Below are positions 1 through 7,663 of a stretch of 14,452 nt of DNA, piece after piece (positions within the stretch are counted from its first letter, which is position 1; every line of letters begins with the position of its first letter). The position numbers and the translations under genes were made by a program. The notes beneath the pieces are model-generated. The model saw only the letters and a list, made by a program, of their open reading frames with translations. It was not told where the DNA came from and did no database searches. This stretch comes from Wenzhouxiangellaceae bacterium (GTDB lineage Bacteria; Pseudomonadota; Gammaproteobacteria; Xanthomonadales; Wenzhouxiangellaceae). The stretch lies in the NCBI GenBank assembly GCA_023258355.1, contig JALQZL010000030.1, positions 1 to 14,452 of the forward strand, given 5' to 3'.

Positions 1-3000
1 TGCTGCCATGCCTCAACGGCCGAAACCTGTTGCCTCTTCTCATCCTCGCTAGATCTCATCAATTCAACAGACCCGCCCTCTTGGGCTTGGTCTTTCGTCG
101 GCAAGAAGGTATTGACCCCCACAATCGGCAACGAACCATCATGCTTTTTATGCTCATAAAGCATCGATTCATCTTGAATCTTGCCACGTTGATACATTGT
201 ATCCATTGCGCCGAGGACACCCCCCCGCTCGCAGATCCGCTCAAACTCTTGATAGACAGCCTCTTCTACCAGATCGGTGAGTTGCTCTATGACATGGCTT
301 CCCTGCCAAGGATTCTCACAAAAATTCAAACCCAATTCTTTGTTGATAATCATTTGAATGGCAACAGCGCGTCTGACGGAGGCTTCGGTAGGCGTGGTGA
401 TTGCCTCATCAAAAGCATTGGTATGCAGGCTGTTGCAGTTATCAAACAGCGCATACAGCGCTTGGAGCGTTGTCCTGATATCGTTGAACTGAATTTCTTG
501 TGCGTGCAGTGAGCGCCCTGATGTTTGGATGTGGTACTTCATCATCTGCGACCGTTTGTTCGCACCGTAGCGCTCTTTCATCGCTCTGGCCCAAATGCGC
601 CTCGCCACGCGTCCAATCACGCTGTACTCAGGGTCCATGCCGTTCGAAAAGAAGAAGGACAGATTCGGCGCGAAATCATCAATGGCCATCCCTCTGGCCA
701 AGTAATACTCAACAATCGTTAGGCCGTTGGACAAGGTAAACGCCAATTGGCTGATGGGATTGGCTCCTGCTTCAGCAATGTGGTAGCCAGAAATAGACAC
801 CGAGTAAAAATTTCTAACCCCATGGTCAATAAAATACGATTGAATATCACCCATCATTCTCAGAGCAAACTCTGTCGAGAAAATGCAGGTATTTTGCGCT
901 TGGTCTTCCTTCAGTATGTCGGCCTGCACAGTACCGCGGACCACTTGCAAAGCTTTTTCTTTAATGCGACCGTAAGTCTCAGCATCGACGAGCTGATCAC
1001 CTGTGACACCCAAAAGCCCCAGCCCTAACCCATCATGGCCTTGTGGTTGCTCACCGTGATAAAGCGGCGCTGCCTCCTTTAAAAGTGCGGCACGCTTGGC
1101 CATTGCAGCCTCCCACTGACCACTCTCTTGAAGGTGACGCTCCACTTGCTGATCAATCGCTGTGTTCATAAACATCGCCATCAACACTGGGGCAGGTCCA
1201 TTGATAGTCATTGAGACGGAGGTTTGAGGATCACAAAGGTCAAAGCCTGAATAGAGCTTTTTCATATCATCGAGCGTTGCAATCGACACCCCTGAGTTGC
1301 CCACTTTGCCATAAATATCGGGCCTGATCGCCGGATCCTCACCGTAGAGGGTGACTGAATCAAATGCGGTGGAAAGACGTTTTGCGCTCTGGCCCTGTGA
1401 CAGATAGTGGAAACGTCGATTGGTTCTCTCAGGCGTCCCCTCACCGGCGAACATTCGGATGGGATCTTCCTGAGCGCGTCGATAAGGATAGACGCCTGCT
1501 GTGTAGGGATAGTGACCGGGCAAGTGCTCTTTGAACAGGAAGCGGACACACTCTCCCCAGTCGGTGGTTTGCGGGGCTGCGATCTTAGGAATCGATAAAT
1601 TCGACAGCGAGGTCCGGTAATTCTCCCCCTCGATGACCCGACCCCGCACCTCATAACGGTAAGTGGGCGCTTCGACAGATGCTTTGATACTTGGCCATTG
1701 AGACAATGCATCCAGCACCTCAGCTGGCAGATCGTTCAGGGCCTTGTTGTACTGCTCTATCAGATAAACAGACACAGCCTCATCACTTGGCGAGGTGATC
1801 GGCTCAAATGCCTCGAAGGGTTGCTCTGGTGCGTGGGCTTTCAGTACTTCAAAAAAATGTTGTGCTCGCTTTGCGTCTTGTACCCACTGCTCGATCGACT
1901 GATTGATTGCCCGACCTTGATCAACAATCTCTGACAAGTACCTCACCCTCGCCGCAGGTATCAAGGGGCTGGGCATAGGCTTGGTTGCGCTGACCTCCAG
2001 CGTGGGGACAAAGTCGCAACGAGGGCTGCCAATGCCAGGAAGCAGGGTCTTTAATTGTCGGCAGAGGTTAACAAACATCCAACTTAAGCCCGGGTCATTA
2101 AATTGGCTGGCGATGGTTGGATAAACAGGCACGTCTTCATCGGGGAGATCAAACGCCACACGGTTTCTGCGCCACTGTTTTCGAATGTCGCGCAGGGCAT
2201 CTTGTGACCCCTGGCGGTCATATTTGTTCAAGATCACCAGTTCGGCGTAGTCCAACATATCGATCTTCTCAAGTTGGCTCGCTGCACCAAATTCCGATGT
2301 CATGACATACATTGGAAAATCTACCAAGTCAACGACTTGCGAATCGGATTGTCCGATACCTGCTGTTTCGAGAATGATCAAGTCAAACGTTTGGCATCGT
2401 AGGACAGCCAGTGCATCGCTGACTTCCTCGGCCGTGGCCAAGTGTTGTCGGCGTGTCGCCATGGACCGCATGAACACGCGCTCATCTCTCAGCGAGTTCA
2501 TTCGAATACGATCGCCTAGCAAAGCGCCCCCTGTCCGACGCCTTGTCGGATCAACAGCCAACACCGCTATTTGGATCTCAGGGAATGACAACAAGAATCG
2601 ATTGATCAACTCATCGGTCACGGAGGACTTACCCGCGCCACCCGTGCCAGTCAGACCAATAATGGGTACCGACTGTCGCGTCTGAGCCACCTTGCGCAGG
2701 CTTTCCAACTGAGTTGCTGAAAGCTGACGGTTCTCAATCGCACTCAACCACTTGGCCAGGTCGTAAGCGTTGTTGATCTTCTCAGGCAAGGGATTTGCTG
2801 TGCGCTCACGCTTAGAAAGCGCGGTGCGCTGGACCAAATCTTCTATCATGGCCACCAAACCTAGCGCCATCCCATCATCTGGATGATAAATCCGGTTCAC
2901 ACCATAAGCTTCTAAGGCTTTGATTTCCTCGTGGGTGATGGTCCCTCCGCCGCCACCAAAAATTTGGATATGCGCCGCATTGTGTGCTTTGAGACAATCG

Positions 3001-3272
3001 ACCATGTAGCGGAAAAATTCGGTGTGTCCGCCTTGGTATGAGCTGATTGCAATGGCGTCTGCGTCCTCGCAGACCGCCGCCCGAACGATTTCAGCCACCG
3101 AGCGGTTATGACCTAAGTGAATCACCTCCGCGCCCTGGGCTTGAATGAGACGCCGCATCACGTTGATAGCGGCATCGTGGCCGTCAAACAGGCTAGCGGC
3201 TGTAATGATCCGCAACGGCACTGCCCCAGTGGCCGACTCGACTTGATCTGCTGGCTTCATGACTGAACTCAT
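1..3272 (-). CDS. icmF: Fused isobutyryl-CoA mutase IcmF (3' end cut by window edge)
   Basis: Adenosylcobalamin-dependent carbon-skeleton mutase that interconverts isobutyryl-CoA and n-butyryl-CoA in the cytoplasm, fused to its own G-protein chaperone. The frame is open from the ATG at 3272 to the left edge (1090 codons). Domain order fits IcmF: an N-terminal B12-binding domain (about residues 20-150) with DGHDAA and base-off ligand His32, then the Gly-rich run near 106-110; a MeaB/MeaI-like GTPase with P-loop GTGGAGKS (209-216), ETAGIGQSD (302-310) and NKYD (349-352); a linker; and the TIM-barrel mutase from about residue 540. Phe608 in RMFAGEG and Gln793 in LKEDQAQN occupy the positions that are Tyr and Arg in methylmalonyl-CoA mutase, which points to isobutyryl/butyryl-CoA. 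From memory of family members, about 50-60 C-terminal residues are missing. No clear Shine-Dalgarno is seen; Met5 at 3260 is an alternative start. It is divergent from the regulator gene, 23 bases away. Confidence 0.95.
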   Translation of the reverse strand, partial: MSSVMKPADQVESATGAVPLRIITAASLFDGHDAAINVMRRLIQAQGAEVIHLGHNRSVAEIVRAAVCEDADAIAISSYQGGHTEFFRYMVDCLKAHNAAHIQIFGGGGGTITHEEIKALEAYGVNRIYHPDDGMALGLVAMIEDLVQRTALSKRERTANPLPEKINNAYDLAKWLSAIENRQLSATQLESLRKVAQTRQSVPIIGLTGTGGAGKSSVTDELINRFLLSFPEIQIAVLAVDPTRRRTGGALLGDRIRMNSLRDERVFMRSMATRRQHLATAEEVSDALAVLRCQTFDLIILETAGIGQSDSQVVDLVDFPMYVMTSEFGAASQLEKIDMLDYAELVILNKYDRQGSQDALRDIRKQWRRNRVAFDLPDEDVPVYPTIASQFNDPGLSWMFVNLCRQLKTLLPGIGSPRCDFVPTLEVSATKPMPSPLIPAARVRYLSEIVDQGRAINQSIEQWVQDAKRAQHFFEVLKAHAPEQPFEAFEPITSPSDEAVSVYLIEQYNKALNDLPAEVLDALSQWPSIKASVEAPTYRYEVRGRVIEGENYRTSLSNLSIPKIAAPQTTDWGECVRFLFKEHLPGHYPYTAGVYPYRRAQEDPIRMFAGEGTPERTNRRFHYLSQGQSAKRLSTAFDSVTLYGEDPAIRPDIYGKVGNSGVSIATLDDMKKLYSGFDLCDPQTSVSMTINGPAPVLMAMFMNTAIDQQVERHLQESGQWEAAMAKRAALLKEAAPLYHGEQPQGHDGLGLGLLGVTGDQLVDAETYGRIKEKALQVVRGTVQADILKEDQAQNTCIFSTEFALRMMGDIQSYFIDHGVRNFYSVSISGYHIAEAGANPISQLAFTLSNGLTIVEYYLARGMAIDDFAPNLSFFFSNGMDPEYSVIGRVARRIWARAMKERYGANKRSQMMKYHIQTSGRSLHAQEIQFNDIRTTLQALYALFDNCNSLHTNAFDEAITTPTEASVRRAVAIQMIINKELGLNFCENPWQGSHVIEQLTDLVEEAVYQEFERICERGGVLGAMDTMYQRGKIQDESMLYEHKKHDGSLPIVGVNTFLPTKDQAQEGGSVELMRSSEDEKRQQVSAVEAWQ

Positions 3273-3295
3273 GGGTCTATTTTAGCGGAGATGCA

Positions 3296-3676
3296 ATGGT
3301 CGTAGGAATGGGTAATAATAGCCCGATGACCCCGATTCCTAAACAAGAAGTGATGGCCGCCAGTTCACCAGTCGGGGAGATCTCGCCTGAGGATATGGCC
3401 AAACATGCTGGGCAAGCCGCCCAATTCCTCAAACTGATGGCGAATCCGAATAGATTGATGGTGCTCTGTCATTTGCTGGATCAAGAGTTGTCCGTCTCAG
3501 AACTCAATGAACACCTCCCCTTAAGTCAATCAGCCCTATCACAGCACCTGGCTGTGTTGCGCCACGCGGGGCTTGTGACAACACGCCGAGAGCAACAAGT
3601 GATTTATTATTCCCTCGCCTCGGAAGAAGTCAGAGAAATGATTTCGCTACTCCACAGTTTGTTCTGTGATGTCTAA
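3296..3676 (+). CDS. bigR: ArsR-family sulfur-responsive repressor, BigR/SqrR type
   Basis: A winged-helix DNA-binding protein of 126 residues. It has the ArsR core (about residues 40-126): FLKLMANPNRLMVLC, the recognition helix SQSALSQHLAVLRHAGLV (77-94) and the wing TTRREQQVIYYSL. Two cysteines, Cys58 and Cys124, are 66 residues apart. That is the same spacing as Cys42/Cys108 of Xylella BigR and Cys41/Cys107 of Rhodobacter SqrR, which form an intramolecular disulfide or polysulfide bridge and release DNA when sulfide or persulfide is present. No metal-binding CxC motif of the ArsR/SmtB kind is seen. The ATG at 3296 has GGAG five bases upstream; a later ATG at 3353 would give a length closer to BigR. 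The next gene encodes DUF2892, a usual partner of this regulator. No sulfide-oxidising enzyme is present in the window. Function as a persulfide sensor is inferred from the cysteines and the neighbour. Confidence 0.88.
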   Translation: MVVGMGNNSPMTPIPKQEVMAASSPVGEISPEDMAKHAGQAAQFLKLMANPNRLMVLCHLLDQELSVSELNEHLPLSQSALSQHLAVLRHAGLVTTRREQQVIYYSLASEEVREMISLLHSLFCDV

Positions 3677-3705
3677 ATAATATCTTGCATTGCCAAAGAC
3701 TCAGG

Positions 3706-3734
3706 TTGTGTAAATATTAGATTTGTCTTATATT
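3706..3734 (+). promoter_or_regulatory. Candidate sigma-70 promoter for the DUF2892 gene
   Basis: TTGTGT (3706-3711) and TATATT (3729-3734) are separated by 17 bases, and lie about 65 bases before the DUF2892 start codon. The -10 box is good, the -35 weak. It lies in the 122-base gap after the regulator gene and suggests that DUF2892 has its own promoter. Prediction from sequence only. Confidence 0.45.
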
Positions 3735-3738
3735 AGAT
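3714..3738 (+). promoter_or_regulatory. Operator-like direct repeat over the DUF2892 promoter
   Basis: ATATTAGAT occurs at 3714-3722 and again at 3730-3738, offset by 16 bases. The first copy lies in the promoter spacer and the second overlaps the -10 box. An AT-rich element over a promoter beside a BigR/SqrR-type gene is a natural place for repressor binding. This is an inference: the repeat is direct rather than a clean palindrome, and I cannot compare it with known BigR sites. Confidence 0.4.
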
Positions 3739-3798
3739 GAGGCTTGCGGCCTTTGATGTCCAAGTCTGGTTGGTTTACAACAAGGGAGAAAATTGGCT

Positions 3799-4002
3799 AT
3801 GAATATTGATCGCATGGTGATGGCATTTGCAGGGGCAATGATTTTGTTAAGCCTCACACTCTCTCAACTGCATCACGCTTATTGGTTATTTTTAACTGCC
3901 TTTGTGGGGCTGAACCTCTTTCAAGCCTCATTCACGGGTTTTTGCCCACTGGCCAGCGTGTTAAAACGCCTGGGTAAACCCACCGGTACAGCCTTCAAAT
4001 AA
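3799..4002 (+). CDS. Small DUF2892 (YgaP-type) inner-membrane protein
   Basis: A 67-residue protein with two hydrophobic segments (about residues 5-25 and 28-48) and the DUF2892 signature, including MNIDR at the N terminus, a central TAFVGLNLFQASFTGFCP run and a basic tail KRLGKP. The same domain forms the membrane anchor of E. coli YgaP, a membrane rhodanese whose gene is next to the regulator ygaV. No rhodanese domain is present here. The ATG at 3799 is preferred over an in-frame TTG at 3793 because AAGGGAGA (3782-3789) is well spaced from it. Cys51 lies in the conserved FTGFCP motif. It is probably part of a sulfide/persulfide-responsive pair with the upstream regulator; the molecular role of stand-alone DUF2892 proteins is not known to me. 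Confidence 0.85.
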   Translation: MNIDRMVMAFAGAMILLSLTLSQLHHAYWLFLTAFVGLNLFQASFTGFCPLASVLKRLGKPTGTAFK

Positions 4003-4027
4003 ACCCCATCTAACATTCTTTTAACCG

Positions 4028-4033
4028 TATAAA
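4028..4033 (+). promoter_or_regulatory. Possible -10 box for the leucine catabolic operon
   Basis: TATAAA at 4028-4033 is close to the -10 consensus, but no convincing -35 box lies 16-18 bases upstream. Transcription from here would give a leader of about 150 bases containing both hairpins listed below. An activator-dependent promoter or a different start site is equally possible. Confidence 0.25.
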
Positions 4034-4059
4034 CAGCGACTTAAGAATGACACCCAAAA

Positions 4060-4079
4060 GGGCCAGCGAAAGCTGGCCC
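4060..4079. other. Perfect 8-bp hairpin with GAAA tetraloop
   Basis: GGGCCAGC, loop GAAA, GCTGGCCC: a perfect GC-rich stem closed by a GNRA-type loop, between the DUF2892 gene and leucine dehydrogenase. On the plus strand no U-run follows, so it is a poor intrinsic terminator for DUF2892. Read on the minus strand it is followed by TTTT, but no minus-strand gene leads into it. It may be a weak terminator for the upstream gene or part of a structured leader of the downstream operon. Confidence 0.5.
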
Positions 4080-4142
4080 ACATCAGATAAAATAGCCCCC
4101 ATCTAAATACCAGTCGGCTGATCTGAGGGGGTCGGCCTCGAT

Positions 4143-4170
4143 TCGATGCCAAGCACCACGATGGCATCGA
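4143..4170 (+). promoter_or_regulatory. 9-bp hairpin just upstream of the leucine dehydrogenase ribosome-binding site
   Basis: TCGATGCCA (4143-4151) pairs perfectly with TGGCATCGA (4162-4170) around a 10-base loop. It ends only four bases before the AGGGAG ribosome-binding site (4175-4180), which is six bases from the ATG at 4187. A stem in this position could control translation or transcript stability, or mark an inverted-repeat operator in DNA. The structure is seen directly; its role is inferred. Confidence 0.45.
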
Positions 4171-4186
4171 CCACAGGGAGCACTCA

Positions 4187-5296
4187 ATGAATTTATTCGA
4201 AACCATTTCATCGACAGAGCACGAGCAGGTCATCTTCTGTCATAACAAAGATGCGGGCTTGAAAGCCATCATTGCGATTCACAACACCACATTAGGGCCA
4301 GCCTTGGGCGGATTGAGAATGTGGCCGTATGCCTCAGAGCAAGAAGCATTAGATGATGTCCTGAGACTGTCTCGGGGGATGACGTACAAAGCGGCTGTGG
4401 CGGGTCTCAACTTAGGTGGGGGTAAATCGGTCATTATCGGTGATCCGCGGACTGATAAATCCGAAGCACTGTTCCGTGCCTTCGGCCGTTTTTGCGACTC
4501 CATGCATGGACGCTACATCACAGCCGAAGATGTGGGCATTGATGTAAATGACATGGAGTTTGTCTTCCAAGAGACAAACAACTGTGTGGGTGTGCATCAA
4601 GTCCACGGTGGCTCAGGTGACCCCTCGCCCTTTACGGCCTACGGCACACTACAAGGCATCCGAGCGAGCCTTCAGCATCTCTACAATGATGAGAACATTG
4701 GTAGTTACAGCTATGCCGTCCAAGGGGTCGGCCATGTTGGTCTAGAACTCGTCAAATTATTGACCGCCAAAAAAGCCAAGGTGTTTGTCACCGACATCAA
4801 CCCAGAATCCGTGCAGGCCGCTGTCGATCTAGGCGCCGAGGCAGTCGCACTCGATGATATCTTTGATGTGGAGGCCGATGTCTTTTGCCCTACCGCGCTT
4901 GGGGCGGTCATTAACGAGCAGACCATTCCTAGGTTCAAATTTAAGATTGTCTGTGGCGCCGCCAATAATCAATTGGCAAACGAAGAGTGCGGAAGCGAAT
5001 TGGAGCGTCGTGGCATTTTGTACGCGCCTGACTATGCTGTGAACGCAGGTGGCCTGATGAATGTTTCCATTGAGTTTGAAGGCTATAACCGTGAGCGGGC
5101 TGAGCGGATGATGCGAACCATTTATTACAGCGTTGGCAAGATTTTCAAAATTGCCGAGCGTGATGGCATTCCCACTTGGCAAGCAGCCGATAGAATGGCC
5201 GAGGAACGCATCGCCATGATTGGTAAACTCAAACTTCCGTTTATGGGACGTTCACACAGATTCCCCGGGCGTGATCGCAACGCTCAGTCCCAGTGA
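4187..5296 (+). CDS. ldh: Leucine dehydrogenase (Leu/Val/Phe dehydrogenase family)
   Basis: NAD-dependent oxidative deamination of leucine, valine and isoleucine to their 2-oxo acids, in the cytoplasm. The 369 residues comprise the N-terminal substrate domain and the C-terminal Rossmann domain. Lys68 (MTYK) and catalytic Lys80 (GLNLGGGK) have the same numbering as in Bacillus leucine dehydrogenase; Asp115 is in ITAEDVGID. The coenzyme loop GVGHVG is at 180-185, with an acidic Asp203 (VTDIN) at the end of the second strand, as expected for NAD. A PDYAVNAGG run follows near residue 285. The start is secure: AGGGAG six bases upstream. It is the first gene of the operon; its stop overlaps a GTG start option for isovaleryl-CoA dehydrogenase. 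A valine- or phenylalanine-preferring enzyme cannot be excluded, but the next gene argues for leucine. Many Proteobacteria use a transaminase for this step instead. Confidence 0.93.
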   Translation: MNLFETISSTEHEQVIFCHNKDAGLKAIIAIHNTTLGPALGGLRMWPYASEQEALDDVLRLSRGMTYKAAVAGLNLGGGKSVIIGDPRTDKSEALFRAFGRFCDSMHGRYITAEDVGIDVNDMEFVFQETNNCVGVHQVHGGSGDPSPFTAYGTLQGIRASLQHLYNDENIGSYSYAVQGVGHVGLELVKLLTAKKAKVFVTDINPESVQAAVDLGAEAVALDDIFDVEADVFCPTALGAVINEQTIPRFKFKIVCGAANNQLANEECGSELERRGILYAPDYAVNAGGLMNVSIEFEGYNRERAERMMRTIYYSVGKIFKIAERDGIPTWQAADRMAEERIAMIGKLKLPFMGRSHRFPGRDRNAQSQ

Positions 5297-5298
5297 CC

Positions 5299-6444
5299 AT
5301 GAGACTATCTGAAGATATTGAAATGCTCAGGGAAACGGTCCAGCGTTTTGCGGCTGAGACCATTGCACCCCTAGCACAAGAGATTGATCAAACCAATGTC
5401 TTCCCTCATCACTTATGGGGCGCACTGGGCGAGATGGGCTTACTTGGTTTAACCATCCCCACGGAATATGGGGGCGCAGGCATGGGCTACTTGGCGCATT
5501 TGGTTGCCATGGAGGAGGTCTCGCGTGCCTCAGCCTCCGTCGGCTTATCTTATGGGGCTCACGCCAACTTATGCGTGGACAATCTGTACCGAAATGCCAA
5601 TGAGATGCAGCGTCAAAAATACCTGCCTCGCCTCATCAGTGGTGAGTGGCAAGGCGCTTTGGCCATGTCTGAACCAGGCGCTGGCTCTGATGTGGTGGGA
5701 TCTTTAAGTTGCAAGGCACACAAAGAAGGTGATGTTTGGGTCGCCAATGGCACCAAGATGTGGATCACCAATGGTCCTGAGTGTGATGTTGCCATTGTTT
5801 ACATGCGGACAGCACCAACTGAAGTAGGCAGCCGTTCAATTACCGCCTTCATCATTGAAGATGGTATGGAAGGCTTCCAGAAAGCTCAGAAACTAGACAA
5901 GCTCGGCATGCGCGGTTCTAACACCTGCGAACTCGTCTTCCAAGATTGTGTGATCCCAGAAGAAAACGTGCTTGGCGAAGTCAATCAGGGGGTGGCGGTT
6001 ATGATGGCTGGGCTGAACTCCGAACGCTTGGTCTTGAGTGGCGGCCCCATTGGCATCATGAGAAATGCTTTAGATGTGGTCCTCCCCTATCTTCGCGAAC
6101 GCCGTCAATTCGGGAGAGCCCTGGGGGAGATGGGCGTGATGCAGGCCAAGGTAGCCGAGATGTATACAGCCCTCGCCTCGAGTGCTGGCTTTGCCTACCA
6201 AGTAGCGGCCGACTACGATGCCGGTCATGCCTCGAGGATCGATGCCGCGGCCTGCTTATTGCAGGCATCCACCTCAGCAGTGAACGTCGCATTAGAAGCC
6301 ATTCAAGCTTTGGGTGGGAACGGCTACATCAACGAGTATCCAACAGGCAGATTACTGCGCGATGCTAAGCTATATGATATCGGGGCTGGCACCAATGAGA
6401 TCCGTCGGATGCTAATTGGTCGCGAGCTGATTAACTCACAGTAA
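5299..6444 (+). CDS. liuA: Isovaleryl-CoA dehydrogenase
   Basis: FAD-dependent acyl-CoA dehydrogenase that oxidises isovaleryl-CoA to 3-methylcrotonyl-CoA and passes electrons to electron transfer flavoprotein (EtfAB, encoded at 12544-14246). It has about 381 residues with the usual helical, beta-barrel and helical domains. Visible signatures: AMSEPGAGSDV, WITNG, and C-terminal GGNGYINEYPTGRLLRDAK with YDIGAGTNEIRR. The glutamate in NSERLVLSGGP (residue 242 from this start) sits where human isovaleryl-CoA dehydrogenase has its catalytic Glu254; most other acyl-CoA dehydrogenases carry the base near the Gly-rich C-terminal motif instead. This supports isovaleryl-CoA as substrate. The ATG at 5299 is chosen; a GTG at 5293 overlaps the upstream stop by four bases (GTGA) and is also possible. 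There is no clear ribosome-binding site, so translational coupling with leucine dehydrogenase is likely. Confidence 0.95.
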   Translation: MRLSEDIEMLRETVQRFAAETIAPLAQEIDQTNVFPHHLWGALGEMGLLGLTIPTEYGGAGMGYLAHLVAMEEVSRASASVGLSYGAHANLCVDNLYRNANEMQRQKYLPRLISGEWQGALAMSEPGAGSDVVGSLSCKAHKEGDVWVANGTKMWITNGPECDVAIVYMRTAPTEVGSRSITAFIIEDGMEGFQKAQKLDKLGMRGSNTCELVFQDCVIPEENVLGEVNQGVAVMMAGLNSERLVLSGGPIGIMRNALDVVLPYLRERRQFGRALGEMGVMQAKVAEMYTALASSAGFAYQVAADYDAGHASRIDAAACLLQASTSAVNVALEAIQALGGNGYINEYPTGRLLRDAKLYDIGAGTNEIRRMLIGRELINSQ

Positions 6445-6479
6445 CGAAAAGCATAAAAGACACATTGGAACAGCAATCC

Positions 6480-7661
6480 ATGAATGACATGACCCATGAC
6501 CCTGTTGTTATTGTCGCCGCCAAAAGAACAGCCATTGGCTCATTCCAAGGACAGTTTAAAGAGACCTCCGCCACCGAGCTGGGTGCGGCAGTCATCGCGG
6601 AGGCGCTACAAAGCGCTGGCGTCGATACCCAAAGTGTTGATCAAGTGATCATGGGTTGCGTGTTGCCGGCAGGCCTTGGCCAGGCACCCGCCCGCCAAGC
6701 GATGCTCGGTGCGAAACTGTCGATGGCAACGGGTGCCACCACCATCAACAAAGTGTGTGGTTCAGGCATGCAGGCCATCATTATGGGTCATGACATGATC
6801 CTTGCAGGGAGTGCCGAGTGTGTTGTCGCCGGTGGCATGGAGTCAATGACACGCGCCCCTTACCTTGTCAGTCGGGGCTTGCGCATGGGTCACTCACAAG
6901 CGCTGGACCATATGTTTTTTGATGGCCTACAAAATCCTTATGATGGCAACATGATGGGCCAGTTTGCAGAGCAATGTGCCAGTCACTACACCTTCGATCG
7001 ACAAAGCCAAGATGCCTTTGCAAGGCAAAGTGTCGAACGGGCCAATGCAGCGATCAGCGAGGGACGCTTTTCTGATGAGATCGCGATTGTCAATGTCAAC
7101 ACGCGACGTGGCGAGGTTCGGGTGGATACCGATGAAGAACCCGCCACCTGCGATGTCTCAAAAATGCCTCACCTGAAGCCAGCTTTTTCTAAAGAGGGCA
7201 CAGTGACTGCAGCCAGCTCATCGAAGATTTCTGACGGTGCGGCCGCCTTAGTTCTCATGAAAGAAAGCACCGCTTCCGCCCGCGGACTCCAGCCCATCGC
7301 GCGCATCAAGGCTCATGCCAATCATGCGCACGAGCCTGACTGGTTCACCACCGCACCTGTGGGTGCCATTTCAAAAGTGTTGGCCAAAGCGAACTGGTCA
7401 GCGGACGAGGTCGGTCTTTGGGAAATCAATGAGGCTTTCGCCACCGTGACCATGGCTGCCATCAAAGAACATTCCCTGAACCCCAATAAAGTCAACGTCA
7501 ATGGCGGTGCCTTGGCACTGGGCCACCCCATTGGCGCCAGTGGAGCCCGTGTGGTGGTCACCTTGATACATGCGCTCAAGCAGCACCAAGCGCGAAGTGG
7601 CATTGCCTCTTTATGTATCGGGGGTGGTGAAGCCACTGCATTGGCCATTGAGATGGTCTAA
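6480..7661 (+). CDS. Acetyl-CoA acetyltransferase (thiolase II)
   Basis: Cleaves acetoacetyl-CoA (or 2-methylacetoacetyl-CoA) with CoA into acetyl-CoA (and propionyl-CoA), or runs in reverse. It has 393 residues from the ATG at 6480, the standard length for the family. Active-site residues are Cys93 (KVCGSGM), His349 (GHPIGASG) and Cys379 (CIGGGE), close to Cys89/His348/Cys378 of Zoogloea PhaA; NEAFA is also present. Where biosynthetic thiolases have HMG after the DGL motif, this protein has NMMG, so the usual histidine is a methionine and the substrate may differ. A TTG at 6465 would add five residues but gives an unusual length. It lies 35 bases after the dehydrogenase stop and two bases before the HMG-CoA lyase start. 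In this operon it most likely processes acetoacetyl-CoA from leucine, with a possible second role on the isoleucine product. Confidence 0.92.
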   Translation: MNDMTHDPVVIVAAKRTAIGSFQGQFKETSATELGAAVIAEALQSAGVDTQSVDQVIMGCVLPAGLGQAPARQAMLGAKLSMATGATTINKVCGSGMQAIIMGHDMILAGSAECVVAGGMESMTRAPYLVSRGLRMGHSQALDHMFFDGLQNPYDGNMMGQFAEQCASHYTFDRQSQDAFARQSVERANAAISEGRFSDEIAIVNVNTRRGEVRVDTDEEPATCDVSKMPHLKPAFSKEGTVTAASSSKISDGAAALVLMKESTASARGLQPIARIKAHANHAHEPDWFTTAPVGAISKVLAKANWSADEVGLWEINEAFATVTMAAIKEHSLNPNKVNVNGGALALGHPIGASGARVVVTLIHALKQHQARSGIASLCIGGGEATALAIEMV

Positions 7662-7663
7662 GT

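Noticed and set aside
30..2685. Several plus-strand and short minus-strand frames over the icmF region
   Set aside because: The minus-strand icmF frame is continuous with all motifs; the other frames have no recognisable domains and are shadows.
4060..4079. Intrinsic terminator on the plus strand after DUF2892
   Set aside because: The stem is excellent but no U-tract follows on the plus strand, so it is listed as a hairpin of unknown role.
4047..4106. A 19-codon frame with an ATG in the leucine dehydrogenase leader, spanning the GAAA-loop hairpin
   Set aside because: Considered as an attenuation leader peptide, but it has no run of Leu, Ile or Val codons and only a weak ribosome-binding site.
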